Below are positions 1-11,702 of a DNA stretch of 64,000 bases, one piece after another. Source of the stretch: Theristus sp. LFF4_11 (lineage: Eukaryota; Nematoda; Chromadorea; Monhysterida; Xyalidae); NCBI GenBank assembly GCA_030248135.1, contig JASANC010000438.1, positions 1 through 64,000 of the forward strand, written 5' to 3'. Both the position numbers and the translations under genes were made by a program. The notes beneath the pieces were generated by a model, which worked only from the letters and a program-made list of their open reading frames with translations, searched no databases and was not told the DNA's origin. The first letter of the stretch is position 1, and each line of letters starts with the position of its first letter.

Positions 1-79
1 TGTACAGTGTTTTGATGCAGCTATCTAATATCTTGTTGACGATTCTTTTCTGTGAATCATTACAGTGATAGTGAATTTC

Positions 80-275
80 ACGAACGAACAAACGAACAGC
101 AATTTTAGGCAATGTTTCCAGCCAGGGCTAACACAGAAAAGCGAACAGAACGCCGTCGAGTAATCTCCGTCTCAGTCATCAAGTACATATACACCCCTGG
201 GCGGGGCTCGATCCCCCGAACGCACAGACAAGAGTCCAACGCGCTACCACCCAGGCGACGAGCGGTGACAACGAC
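80..275 (-). repeat. tRNA-derived SINE, copy 1
   Basis: Read on the minus strand, this copy begins with a tRNA-like head. It has an A-box-like GGGTGGTAGCGCG, then TTGGACTC, and a B-box-like GGGATCGAGCC. A tRNA-unrelated body of about 100 bp follows and ends in repeats of the CGTT type. The same order recurs at 30948-31112, 41368-41553, 42870-43035 and 45908-46130, and in split form inside the guanylyl cyclase duplication. Its internal Pol III promoter layout and dispersed copies make it a SINE rather than a tRNA gene. Confidence 0.8.
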
Positions 276-319
276 AACAACGACAACAAGAACCATGTCC
301 ACCAACAACAAACGCATAC

Positions 320-2539
320 CAGCTTTCTCGATCAGCTCCTCCTCCGACAGCCTCACCGACGAGCGCGACTTTTTGACGGTCTGAGCATTCGTCGGCTCTT
401 CTGCCGCAAGTATCCTCGATGGGACGCTTTGCTCCGCTTTGACGACTTTCGTGAGTGCTGCTGGTGTATCATCGTCCTCAGTTCGACGTTTTTTAGACGG
501 CGGCGGTGCCTCGATTGATGAGATCGGCCTTGGAGAATGCTGAGTTTGTTGCTGGAACGAAGAACGGCAAATAATAGAAAGACACAACGTGAGCAGAGAA
601 ACGCAAAACGAAATGCAAAACGCCGCAGCATTTCGGAGACAAGAGAGGTTGTTGTGGAGCAACCACACTAACAATCAAAAAGGAATATAATCAATACACG
701 CGCGGAATTGCATAAAACATGAGCACCCATTCATGTACTCTCGCTCACTGACGCTCAGTCGTCAGTTTAGTGTGTGAAGCTGCGCTATTGTTGCTTAATG
801 AATGAGCAGCGAGGTAATACTGGGCGCTTCATGCTCCATGATTGGCGCTCAACTGTGTTATAAAAGAGCGCTGCCTTGATATTTGGTGCTTCTTCACACC
901 TGCTTTGGCGCGTGCGTAACGCTGGTGCAAACGTTGAATGCCAACGAAGCAGTGATCTCCTGGACGACACCGCTGTTTGCTCGTGCTGTCGAGTCGTCTG
1001 TTTTCCAATCATTGCTGTTTGGTGCCACCGCGGACTGCGGCGTCAACTCCGTGGCACTGGAGCTGGTGTCCGTGTGTTCGCGGTCTCGTTTTCGTCGTTT
1101 CGCTTCAATCGGCGACACTGCCGGAGCGGTCTGCAGTGGAATGGTCGCAAAATGTGAAACGGAAATTGCAAAACAAATTGAAAAATGAATGAACGAATGA
1201 ATGAAACGAATGATTGAAAAGAAACCAGACGAACACAACCGAAATCGTAAATGGACTTTGCAAAATACAGGTTTGGAGAAGAAAATCAGAAGAAAACCGA
1301 AAATCAACAGAAGTTCCATCACACAAAAAACGTAGAAAGTCTGAACCAACTAAGGCAGAAAAGGCACGACGACACAAAAACCAAAGTGTAAAAAGCAACA
1401 ACAACAACTGCAACAAAACAGCTATTGCTGAATTCAACAAAAATCTCATGGCAACAAAATCAGGAAAACAAATCGCTGAAACAAAACACCGAACATTCAG
1501 GGTGCACGGTTACCTCGTATTTACCATCAATCGACCTTCTGAGCACCAACGAAATACGTTGCGGCTTATTGTCAACTACCTGTTTCGACAATCAGAAGTG
1601 AATGCCCAATGAACCCAGTGAAAGCGAACAAGAAAACGCAACATTCAACGCAGCCAGTTTCAGTGCACTTTGGAGCTTGATTTCACCCATAACATTTGAC
1701 TAAAATTGGCACAGCTGGGGCAAGTTCAATGTAATGTTACAAAAAAGCGTGAAACTGACTGGAAAACTACAGCTTAAAAGATATTGAAAAACCGAACCCG
1801 ATAAGCCCTCATGTGACAAAAACTAGATGATTCAAATTATTGTTGTTGTGCACCAACACCAAGCACCATAAATCTGCAGTTGTTCAGTGAAAAAGTGAAA
1901 ACGCGTGATGGTAACAGAAACAACGACACAACGGTCCAACACCTCCAAAATCGTACCGTTTTTCTGTCGGCGTCAGTCAGCCTCATCGACGGCTCGCTTT
2001 TCGACGCGAACGGTTTCAGTGGCACGCCAGTGTTTGGCGACGAAAATGACGAGTCAGTGGTCGATTGGGTGGCGTTGGTGTCAGGTGACGACCGTTTGCG
2101 TTTCCTCTTGTTCGATTCCGACGAGTTCTCAAGCTCACCAAAATATTCGTCCAACGTGATCGTCTCGATCGAAGGAATTTGAAACTGGAACATCGACACG
2201 ACGGACTGCTGCTGGTGCTCACTGAAGAACCACTGAAGAAGCTGGCTGTCCCCCTCGGCGTTGTCAGCACGTTCATCTGAACAATAATAAATCATCGCTG
2301 TCTCCAGTTTAGAGCACGTTTCTAAAAGCAAAACAGCCAGCTGCCATTCGCAGAACACGACGTGAACAACGACAGAACAAAAATAGAAAATAGAGAAGCA
2401 AAAAATCTTTCACTAGTCTCACCATTGGTAGTTTGAATCACCGCCGGAGATGGACAAAGCAAGCTCGACTCTGTTTCTGAAGCAGATGTTGATGGCAACA
2501 GATGCTGCTGCAGCCAACTGACCGCATCACATGCCTCAT
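320..2539 (-). CDS. Unidentified nuclear-type protein, partial, 4 exons visible
   Basis: Four minus-strand exons join in one frame: 2423-2539, 1957-2276, 933-1130 and 320-551. All have GT donors and AG acceptors, and the phases match at every junction. The visible protein is about 290 residues and low in complexity. It has an acidic and Gln-rich start (DEACDAVSWLQQ, LLQWFFSEHQQQ), then basic clusters that resemble nuclear localisation signals (NKRKRKRSS, EAKRRKR, PSKKRRTE). The last exon ends at a GTATGC donor, so the gene continues off the left edge. The first exon and start codon are not found. I do not recognise the family. A transcription factor or chromatin protein is a guess from composition only. 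Confidence 0.6.
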
Positions 2540-3282
2540 CTGCGAGCAAAACACAATCGCAAACAGCGAACTTTATAAAAATCAAATCAAAAACAACTTC
2601 CAAAATTTCGTTGTTGATCTTGATCAACGTGGTGAGCTTGCCCGTGGATTAACTAACACACACGTTCCACGTTCCAAGAAGCTCCAAATTGACTACTGAT
2701 CAGCGTTTTGGAACAACATGGACGGAAGATGGAAGAAACTGTGCTGTAGGGATAGAAGAAGTGGAAAGGACACACAACAGCGACAACATCATGACGACAT
2801 ACCGGTGTCGTCAAGATAACGCTGCAGCAAATCGTCGTTTTGAACGTCGTCGTCATGAATTGTTTTTTCTGCAAACAACGCCTCCATGCTTCGTTGTGTG
2901 TCTTGCGTGCGTTTGTTCGTTGTCGTCGAAAACTCGTTTTATTTGTTTCAACTTTTCACATGGTTCACTGATCAAATCACTGCATTTATACGCAGCGGAC
3001 CGCAGGATTTTGTGTGTGTGTCTTCTCGCCCTCGGCAAAGAAAGGAAAGTTTCACGCTCGCTCGGCTGCCGGTGCCGGGCCGGGGAAATAAAATTGTGAT
3101 GTGATGTGGTGACTGACGACACCGGCCGGCCGGGTCAGAACAAAACCCCTCCCCTCCCCTCCTGAGCAGTACCGAAGACGAGGGGGGGTGGGGGTGGGGC
3201 CGTGGGGGGGGGGGTACCGTACACCCCCCCAAAGCACCCGAGACCTCCGCGTGGGGGGGTGGGGGGGGTCACGGCTCACGCG
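2540..3282. other. No convincing gene; G/C-run spacer
   Basis: Presumed 5' flank or intron of the minus-strand gene to the left. Open frames here have no splice-consistent or family-like content. From about 3120 the sequence becomes runs of C and then G (3139-3280). Similar runs flank many of the repeats in this window. Confidence 0.4.
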
Positions 3283-3991
3283 TAGGGTTGTTAAAAAAAA
3301 ACAAAAATCGTCATTTTTGTTTTTTTTTAATTTTTTTTTTAAATTTCAAAAATCAAAGTTGTGCTAAATCAATCAGGGAGTCCGAAGAACCACATATGAT
3401 ATGCAAGCGCCTCCCGAATGACTCCCGTATGGCGGAACTTTGCAGATTTTGTTTTGGTGACCTCAATTACCCCTTTTCCAAACCGTCACCATGCCTCTTC
3501 TTGTGTTTTGACCTCCAAAACGTCACTAATTGTCCCCAGCTAAGCTAATGCTAAAGTGAAGACAAACATACCGCCTTGAAATTCGATCAATTCTTCTGAT
3601 GGTGTCGCGACGACACGACACGAAGCAGCAACCAGACAACGTAGCGCTTGCAAACGGAGCAGCGAGCACAATCGGACGCTCTGCGAGGCGAATCGTCACC
3701 TTATCTGCATCGGAAATGGTAGGCTAAGCTTTGGGACGCTCAAAAACTTCATCGCAGGATGTTGTCGAAGCCTAAAATCAGTCGGTAAAACGGCCCAAAA
3801 TCGACTGCTAAAGGTTTTACGAGGTATAATCAAAGAAAATTTTTGTTGAACTTTCGAAAAATTGTGCCAAAATTGAGGTTTTCAGAGCATATTAGAGGAA
3901 AATTTTTCGAATTTTTTTTTAACAAAAAAATCGGCATTTTTGTTTTTTTTAATCATTTTTTTTTAATTTTCATTTTTGTTTAACAACCCTA
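3283..3991. mobile_element. hAT-type MITE, family 1 copy 1
   Basis: The 709-bp element has inverted ends TAGGGTTGTTAAA and TTTAACAACCCTA. It is flanked by a perfect 8-bp duplication, CTCACGCG, at 3275-3282 and 3992-3999. An 8-bp duplication with TA(G)GG-type ends is characteristic of hAT transposons. There is no transposase coding, so the element is non-autonomous. It is nearly identical to the copy at 4077-4786. Confidence 0.9.
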
Positions 3992-4076
3992 CTCACGCGA
4001 CACACCCACCCCCCAAAACCTGACACTAGACCATCCACACACCCCCCCCCTCGAAATTTGCTAGACACCCCACGAC

Positions 4077-4786
4077 TAGGGTTGTTAAAAAAAACAAAAA
4101 TCGTCATTTTTGTTTTTTTTTTAAATTTTTTTTTAAATTTCAAAAATCAAAGTTGTGCTAAATCAATCAGGGAGTCCGAAGAACCACATATGATATGCAA
4201 GCGCCTCCCGAATGACTCCCATATGACGGAACTTTGCAGATTTTGTTTTGGTGACCTCAATTACCCCTTTTCCAAACCGTCACCATGCCTCTTCTTGTGT
4301 TTTGACCTCCAAAACGTCACTAATTGTCCCCAGCTAAACTAATGCTAAAGTGAAGACAAACATACCGCCTTGAAATTCGATCAATTCTTCTGATGGTGTC
4401 GCGACGACACGACACGAAGCAGCAAGCAACCAGACAACGTAGCGCTTGCAAACGGAGCAGCGAGCACAATCGGACGCTCTGCGAGGCGAATCGTCACCTT
4501 ATCTGCATCGGAAATGGTAGGCCAAGCTTTGGGACGCTCAAAAACTTCATCGCAGATGTTGTCGTAGCCTAAAATCAGTCGGTAAAACGGCCCAAAATCG
4601 ACTGCTAAAGGTTTTACGAGGTATAATCAAAGAAAATTTTTGTTGAACTTTCGAAAAATTTTGCCAAAATTGAGGTTTTCAGAGCATATTAGAGGAAAAT
4701 TTTTCGAATTTTTTTTTTTTAATCGGCATTTTTGTTTTTTTTTAATCACTTTAAAAAAAAAATTTCATTTTTGTTTAACAACCCTA
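4077..4786. mobile_element. hAT-type MITE, family 1 copy 2
   Basis: The second copy is 710 bp, with the same inverted ends. Its 8-bp duplication is different: CCCACGAC at 4069-4076 and 4787-4794. Different target duplications show the two neighbours are independent insertions, not a tandem duplication. A small 4-bp insertion and scattered substitutions separate the two. Confidence 0.9.
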
Positions 4787-5150
4787 CCCACGACCCACCC
4801 CCCCCCCGCCCTACATGGACATAAGTAACAGTGACACCCCCCAAAAATTTTCTCGGACTACCCAAAAATCATGAATTTTTGCTCAAAAATCATGATTTTT
4901 TGTCTTTAAAGTCCATAATATAAGCTAAATATATGATAACTTGACATTCTTCATTGTAATTTCAAAGATTTTGCAGCAAAAAATTTTGCGTTTTTTGGTA
5001 TGTGTCTTAGTGTGTGACTGTTTTAAGAGTCCTTTGTGTGTTTGCGATATGTCTGTTTCTGCGTCTCAAAAAAAAAAGAAAAAAAGAAAAAACGAGAAAA
5101 AGAAAAGAAAAAAAGAAAAAAGATGTGCAAAAAAAAATAAAAAAATAAAA
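4787..5150. repeat. C-run plus AT-rich dispersed repeat
   Basis: A C-run segment leads into AT-rich sequence containing AAATCATGATTTTTTGTC. The same order recurs at about 34380-34620, so this is a dispersed repeat. 5070-5140 is an A/G low-complexity tract. No gene is seen. Confidence 0.45.
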
Positions 5151-5205
5151 TGATGAATGAAGAGACAGCTCATAGACTTGTTTTTTTGTTTTTTTGGTTT
5201 TTTCA

Positions 5206-5478
5206 TCATAGTGTTGAGCCGTCACAGGCGTCGTTGCTGTTCTTAATCTTGTGTTTAAGAAAGCCGCTCATTGAAGTTTTTTGTTTGTTGATTGTTTCGG
5301 GTTCTTCAGTTTTCGGTTCTCGTTTTGTGTGTGAATGGAGTTTTTTTTGGATAGAGTTTGTGCCCTCAAAATGTTTTTCAACTTCAGCTTGTTTTAGGGT
5401 AAAGACATGGGCGCAATTCTTGCCCACATCCGGCACCTGATACAAAACAGTAACATAATAGTTGTCTGTTTCATTCAT
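5206..5478 (-). CDS. Hypothetical 90-residue open frame
   Basis: A single uninterrupted minus-strand frame starts MNETDNYYVTVLYQVPDVG. It is hydrophilic, charged and not low in complexity, unlike the surrounding repeats. That is the only reason to list it. No family is recognised, and no splice sites or polyadenylation signal are visible. It may be a relic from a retroelement, because a 3'-end-like AATAAA plus short tandem repeat lies just to its right at 5548-5585. Confidence 0.25.
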   Translation of the reverse strand: MNETDNYYVTVLYQVPDVGKNCAHVFTLKQAEVEKHFEGTNSIQKKLHSHTKREPKTEEPETINKQKTSMSGFLKHKIKNSNDACDGSTL

Positions 5479-5547
5479 TTTTTGATAATTTTGTCAATTG
5501 TCATGTTAATTCTTTATCATTGTGTTTTTGTTGAAGGAGCTGCGCGT

Positions 5548-5585
5548 TAAATAAAATCTTGAATCTTGAATCTTGAATCTTGAAA
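5548..5585 (+). repeat. AATAAA followed by short TTGAATC tandem repeat
   Basis: AATAAAATC is followed by about four TTGAATC units. An AATAAA signal followed by a short tandem repeat is typical of the 3' end of non-LTR retrotransposons. No reverse transcriptase remains nearby. Confidence 0.4.
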
Positions 5586-5729
5586 ATTTAGCGTTTTTCC
5601 TTCAAAATTTAAGCGAAAAAATCTCGTGGGTAGGGTGGGGGGGGGGGTGTGCACCCCCCCCAGAAATTTTTCTACAATAGTGCACCCCCCATGGCCCACG
5701 CCTGGGGGTGTCACTGTACCATGACTGAC

Positions 5730-6300
5730 AGACTGACAGTTGAAACCTTTCAGGAACATGCAGCATTATAACAGAATGTCAAAAATCGGATGTCAAGGAT
5801 TACGGTATCTTTGCAGTGAGTCTCAACACGATTTTTTAAAAACGTCCCTGATTGCCAGAAAAAGCTACTAGAATGGTAGATACCGTTCACATGATTGCAC
5901 GAAACAATTACCGTATATGTCGGAAGTTTGGTCCAACGGGTTACGGTGGCGGTAGTTTTGGGTCTTATCCGACATATGACCGTTTCATGCAGTCATGTGA
6001 ACGGTATCTATCATTCTAGTAGCTTTTCCTGGCAATCAGGGACGATTTTAAAAAATCGTGTCGAGACCCACTGCAGAGTTACCGCAATCCTTGACATTTG
6101 ATTTTTTGACATTCTGTTATAATGCTGCATGTTTCTGAAAGGTTTCAACTGTTATTCACAAGAAACAAAGTGGTTTTCAGCAACTTCGTGTCAAGACCCA
6201 AAATTACCGTAACCTGTGTAATTCGTGTCGAGACCCACTGTCGAGTTACCGTAATCCTTAAAAATCAAAATTGGGCATTTTTTGAATTTTTGTTGGAGGA
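5730..6300. mobile_element. Foldback (palindromic) element in copy A
   Basis: The left arm (from about 5735) and the right arm (to about 6300) are inverted copies that contain CTGTTATAATGCTGC and GTGTCGAGACCCACTG. They surround a centre near 5900-6000 that is itself partly palindromic. A G-rich tract (6295-6365) abuts it. The same element recurs at 18010-18700, and a longer relative lies at 51866-53236. Confidence 0.7.
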
Positions 6301-6364
6301 GGGGAGGGGGTTTTGTCCTGTCTCAGGAGGGGAGGGGAGGGGAGAGGAGGGGTTTTGTCCTGAC

Positions 6365-7595
6365 CCACACCGGCCGACTGACTACGCGAAAAAAATCAGG
6401 ATTTTTTTAAAGTATAAAAATATTTTTCAGGTTTTTTAATTAATTTTTTATTAATTAAAAAACGAATTTTTGCTATCAGGATTGTATTTTCATTTCATCT
6501 GCGGCGTTTACGCGTTCGCGAAAGCATAGTCTCGTTGCTTTTTTTTCTTTTTTTCTATTGTTGCGCTGAGATGCAACAGTTTCCGAGTTCAAATGAATGA
6601 ATCAAATCATTGCGTTCGTCATTTTCAAGAATCACTCACATGTACGGTGTGTCTCAACGCCACCAAAAGTGGGGTATATCCATCTTATCATGTAAAGGTG
6701 GTGGTGCACACTGTTAGAAACACTGTAATGTTGCATCAACTGACAATTTTTGCATCATAACCCATCATGCACACATATGATGTGTTTTTGGAAGCGCACG
6801 ATTTGGACTACAACTTTATCAGCTTCTGCATGTGTGTCCATTTTAGTTGTCGTATCTCTTTTGCGTTAAAGAAAGCGAAATTTTGAGCTGGCCGGATTTT
6901 GCTCGAGCATCCACTCACGCCTCTAACAACTAATTGCTAATTTTATTTTGCAATCCTTAAAAACAAAAGAATGTGACGGAGTCTAACCGACCGCGATTTT
7001 GTGACCACTTACGTAAAGATCAACAGTTTAAAACAATAGAATTTGTGTGTTTTGATTTTCCGGACGAAATACAGCCCTTTGAACCAGAGTTTCGTTTACG
7101 TATGGTGACATATAAAGTTACAGTTGATTAGTTGACGTGTCGAAGGTTCGCGAGCTGATAAATCGAACCAATTACGTTTCAAAGCCCACTTTCACTAGTT
7201 GCTCAGCGGCAATTTCAAAATTTGTTTGCACAAAACCTTCAGATTAATTGTGTTTTGTTTATGAGCTCATTAAAGCATGGCGCGCGCGGCGAAACAGCAG
7301 CCGGAAGGTTATTTATGACGTAATGACCGTATCCACGCTGATGAACTTTCGGGTTTTGCAATCCAAAATCGGTTTGACACTCCTAAAGTATTTTTTTAAT
7401 AGCAAACACACATTGTACACTGAAAAAACGCTACAGTGTGAAACTGACTGTAACCGACGCCTTGGTTTAACACAGTAGTTCCTCTGAAAATTTTAGAATC
7501 AATTAAACCTGTGAACTTCTTTAGTGGCGTTTTCTTGGTTGGACTGTTATTGTCGGTTGGAGACCGAACCTAGAGTAAAGCTTTCAGGGCACAAC
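6365..7595 (+). promoter_or_regulatory. 5' flank of guanylyl cyclase copy A
   Basis: This 1.2-kb non-coding segment upstream of the copy A start codon recurs before copy C (about 18795-20449) and, inverted, in copy B. No TATA box could be assigned. At 6849-6856 it holds an intact GTCGTATC site, which copies B and C have occupied by a hAT MITE. The close match between copies A and C is consistent with a recent duplication. Confidence 0.4.
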
Positions 7596-10500
7596 ATGGC
7601 ACCGACAGAAATAACTGGCGCAATGCAGAAGAAATTGAATCGTAACAAGAGTACTTGGCGAGTGGCGTTTGCGAGGCGCACTGGCATGGTACTGCTGTTG
7701 TTGTCGCAGCTCGCTGCACTTGCCGATGCTCAAATGTCCACCAGTGACTCAACGGACGCTTTGCTGCGCATGCAACAACGCCAAACAGACGAGGACGCTA
7801 ACAATTCAACTCGACAAACCTTATGTACGTCCGTGTTTTTTTGCTTTGTTTGCTTGCACACACACCTTTGTGGTTTTTTTGTGGTTTCGACCGGTCAGCG
7901 AAGACCATTATAGCAGTTACACATATATAGCCCACCGCCAACAAAGCGAAGAAATGTTAACGTTGAACATTGTCATTGCGAATATGCTAGTCGTGGTGTC
8001 GGAAAAGTCGTAAAATTCTCACCCGATTCTTCAACGTCCCGTTTTTGCTTTGTTGGCTGCGGACTGACACACCGCGAGACCCGCGATTCTTGCCTGCAGC
8101 GCACACACGCAAGCTCATTCCAAAGTTCTGCACACTGCAGTGGCAGACGGCACAACGCTGGCGCGCGTCGGCTTGCTGTTTCCACATGGCATACCCCTGT
8201 TAGACGACCGCTTCGGCTACGCGACATCGGCTGGCGCAGTCACGGTCGCGCTCGACCGAGTGAAGCGGGAAAATCTCCTGCCGAAAGTCACTTTTGAGTC
8301 GGTGTAGAACAAACGCTAACGGTTTTTTTGTGTAGACTAAGCAACTGTAGACTAAATCTGATTCTCTGATAATCGTAGCTCTCATACGCACAGATTTTTG
8401 GTGAAATACTCGCAATGCCACGAAGCAACGACCGCAGGCGAACTGATCAACTTGATCGAGATGGACCGCATCAACGTTATCATTGGTCCACCCTGCACCA
8501 TCAGTAGGTCTTCACCAGAGAGGGAGCAGTGTATCCCATGATGCAGTCCAACAGATGCAATGCTTTTCAGCGGCGCAAGTAGCAGCAGTGCTCGCAAAGT
8601 ACTACAACATTCCGATGTTCAGTTGGGCGTCAATGGCAGTCCCGTTGGCCGACAGCGTTCGCTACGACACACTTGTGCGTGTCATCAGCTCGGCCTTGCG
8701 GTATGCCATCTGGTTTCTCAGTCAAACTCTGAAGGGGCATTCATGAAGCAGTATTTTGTGACCACGTAGCTATGTTTTATAACACTAGCTACGCGTCACT
8801 AAATACTGCTTCATTAAATGCCCCTTAAAATATATAGGAAATCAGCTGATTTGTTGGTGATCACGTGTGCTGCATGCTTTCTGTTCAAGACGGACACTCC
8901 GCCTCCTGAAAGCATGCATCACGTGATCACCAACCAGTCAGCTGATTGCCCATAAATTAAAGTTCGACGGTACAATGAAACTGCACACAAAAAAATGTGG
9001 ATCGTTGCATTTGTTTCCAGTCTCGGCCGTGCACTGCGCGAGATGATGCGCTACTTCAATTGGAAACGATTCGCGCTGATCTACAGCGACGACAAGGGAA
9101 CACGCAAATGCTTCAGCGTTGCCGCAGGTGGGATACGTTCAGTCGGAGCTGCTTGTTCGCCGCAAAACTGTCCATCAATAGCTCCAAGGGCACAATTCTG
9201 GTTTTCTTGGCAGGCATCCGCAAAGCGATCGCCAAAGACTCCGTCGTGAACAACGTCTACAACATGGTCATTGATCGAGCGACCGTGAACGATGAAGAGA
9301 TCGATCGATTTCTTGAAGGGCTGCCGGGATTTGCGCGTAGTGAGTGGAATAAAAACAAATTGAGGAAAAACGTTTTATGCTGTCGGATTAGATCTTTTAC
9401 AGTATCGTCGCCGCCGCAGTACTTTTTGAAAAAAGTTATTGAATTCTGAAAAAAACTGCTGCCTTTGACTTGTCTGCACCGCATAAATCTCCAAAACAGC
9501 AATACTTACAGCGAAATTTCGTTTTTCCGTCCGTCGCCGTCGTTCTATTGTCCAAAAGAAACAAAAGCGTCGCGGTGCGAAAACAGCTGCTGCTCACGAT
9601 TTGTGTGTGCCAGTTTTTTTGCGTACCTTTACGGTTTCAGTTGTGATCGTGTGCCTCGAGCACGAGGACGATAATCGGCGTCTGATGATGCGCGCACAGC
9701 AGAAGGGGATGACCGGACCAGAGTGGGTGTGGGTGATTCCGGACTACGTGCGCGATCAGAACCGCAGTGAACTCTGGAAACAGTACGGCACTGCAGAGGC
9801 GCACGACACGCGCGACGTCGAGGCGAAGGAGGCGTTCCAGATGGTTTGGATGGTCGGTCGGTGCGATTGTTTGCAACGAACCGTTCTCTTTCTGCAGTCC
9901 ATCTGGCTACTATATACAGTACAACTAGCTGATTGGCTGGTTGCACGCACGTGCAGTTGATGCATGCATTCTGTACAAACAGACGCCGCCACAGCAATGC
10001 TGCACAAAATGCACGCATCAACTGCACGTGTGTGCAACCAACCAATCAGCTAGTTGTATTCATCTTATCCTGATCGACTGTAGTGCTCTACTCCCTTGGT
10101 TAAACAAAAATGAATGTGCTTTTGTCCAGGTGAGCGCAAAAATGTCAAGCGACGACGAATTGCACTACTTCAAGAAGGAGATCGTCGAGCGAATCAAAGG
10201 CTGGCCGTTTCATTACGACTCGCAAGGCAACACCGCCCACGAATACGTTTGTGTTGCTTGTTCTTTTTTGTTGGTTGCTTGGTTCTTTCACCACACTTGT
10301 TGTTGTTGTTGTTGTTGGGATTTTAGGCGATGTGTTTAGCCAGGTAACCCAGAGAAACGTACAGAACTAGAGATGTCAAGAAAAAAAATTTTCTATTTTT
10401 TTTCTTAAAAAAAAAAAATTTTAAATTTTTTTTTAAATGAAAGTTGTTCAGAATTTTTTAGGGAGTCCGAATATCACTATCTGAGGAGCCACCGACTTAC

Positions 10501-11646
10501 CATATGACCCCCACTCATATGGGAGGAGGGTGAAAATTTCAGACTTGGTTTCGGCGACCCCATTTTCCCACCGACGACATCACGTCTCGTGTTTTGCCTC
10601 TCAATTCACCTCAAATAACATGGAAACAAGTTCCACAACAAACCGGTGTGATCATGCTGACGACACGAGGCGAAACAGCAACGAGCAACCAACGAAGTTA
10701 CGCTTGCAGTGGCAGACAGTGCAATTTCCACCTTTCGAGATCCTGAAAAACGATGCGTAAATGTGAGTTCTCTGCTTCTATCTCACCTTAGCGACATCGG
10801 AATTTGTTGAACTAGCCTTTGCGACGCTCAAGTACTTCAATGCGCGAGTCGATCATCACTCACCAAGGCTGAAAACAGTCGATAAATCAATCCAGAATAC
10901 CACCTGCAGCGTTGAAGACTAAGTGACAAGGTAAAGTCAAAGAAAATTTTTGTTGAACTTTCGAAAAATTATGCCAAAAACGGCATTTTCAGGGCACATT
11001 AAAGAAAAAATTTCAAAAATTTTTAATAAAAAAAATAAAAAAAATGCTCATTTTTTTTACTTTTTTTAAATTAAAAAAAAAATTTTTTGACCCTTACATC
11101 TCTATACAGAACGCCATTGAGTTAGGACCATCGAGTTTTCTGTCATTAAGTGCCTACACACCCCTCGGCGGGGCTCGATCCCCTGAGCGCACAGACAAGA
11201 GTCTAACGCACTACCACCAGGCCACGAGGGTGACACTGACTTCAAAATCAGACAACTCTCCCATTTTGTTCATCGTTCAGGGCTCACTGTACAGTCCAAT
11301 GCTACACGACGCGATGTATTTGTACGCGTTGGCGCTGAATAAAACAATAAAAGACGGCGGCGACATATCGACCGGCTCGTGGATCATGAACTCGACGCGC
11401 AACATTCAGTTCATGGGTGCGTTGAGTGTCGCTGGACTGTGGGAATTTCTGAAAACAAAATTATTCAGCCGCTTTGAAAAATAAAAAAACGGATCTCATT
11501 GGCGAATCTGTTCAGGCGTTTCCGGTCACGTGGTGATCGACGAGACCGGGGGACGCGAGCCGAATTTCGAAATCAAAGCATTCGACGGCAAGATGAAGCA
11601 GATCGTAATTGCTGAGGCGCTCATGTACAAAAAGAATACGGACGAT
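7596..11646 (+). CDS. Receptor guanylyl cyclase, duplicated 5' part (copy A)
   Basis: Ten exons encode only the signal peptide and extracellular ligand-binding (ANF-receptor-like) domain: 7596-7824, 8141-8297, 8394-8503, 8571-8700, 9021-9127, 9214-9339, 9641-9852, 10130-10246, 11281-11416 and 11516-11646. The phases agree throughout. Family signatures are LARVGLLFPHG, CHEATTAGELINLIE, VIIGPPC, YYNIPMFSW and LHDAMYLYALALN. All ten exons are open and nearly identical to copy C. Homology stops at about 11701, before the transmembrane, kinase-homology and cyclase exons. Copy A alone would therefore end in a truncated receptor unless it splices over 14 kb into the exons after 25.6 kb. The SINE between exons 8 and 9 is split by a hAT MITE. 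Confidence 0.8.
8732..8828. mobile_element. Short palindromic MITE (AAGGGGCATTCATGAAGC family)
   Basis: This near-perfect 97-bp palindrome starts AAGGGGCATTCATGAAGC and ends with its complement. Copies lie at 14832-14935, 21600-21697, 32223-32303 and 58045-58143. It sits in the intron after exon 4 of copy A. Confidence 0.75.
8829..8965. mobile_element. Palindromic MITE with CAGCTG and CACGTG arms
   Basis: Each arm carries an ATCAGCTGATT core and then a GTGATCACGTG core. The loop is GC-richer. It belongs to the most frequent repeat family of the window (see the finding on this family). It lies in the same intron as the preceding palindromic MITE. Confidence 0.75.
9903..10065. mobile_element. 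Palindromic MITE, ACTAGCTGATTGG subfamily (copy A)
   Basis: Inverted arms AACTAGCTGATTGG and CCAATCAGCTAGTT enclose CACGTGCAGTTGATGC-type inner arms. The element sits in the intron between exons 7 and 8. Equivalent copies are at 13740-13880 (copy B) and 22790-22930 (copy C), so it predates the duplication. Confidence 0.75.
10368..11104. mobile_element. hAT-type MITE, family 2 (copy A), inside a SINE
   Basis: The 737-bp element has ends TAGAGATGTCAAG and TTACATCTCTA and an 8-bp duplication, TACAGAAC, at 10360-10367 and 11105-11112. It splits the tRNA-derived SINE (10313-10367 plus 11105-11240). Copy C shows the same SINE position without this insertion. A second full copy is at 40220-40940 and a truncated one at 13163-13513. 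Confidence 0.9.
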
Positions 11647-11702
11647 GTAAGGAATATGGTTGCATTTTGTTTCTGCTGATTCATCAATCAATAAAAACTA
11701 AT

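Noticed and set aside
183..275. tRNA gene on the minus strand
   Set aside because: The A- and B-box-like words recur in at least five dispersed copies that share the same downstream body. No proper cloverleaf could be drawn, so it is a tRNA-derived SINE.
2972..3279. Proline-rich open frames on the minus strand
   Set aside because: They are translations of G/C runs, with no splice sites or conserved motif.
9629..10045. 138-residue minus-strand frame over exon 7 of copy A, and its twin in copy C
   Set aside because: It is the antisense shadow of the conserved receptor exon plus a MITE. The plus strand carries the family motifs.
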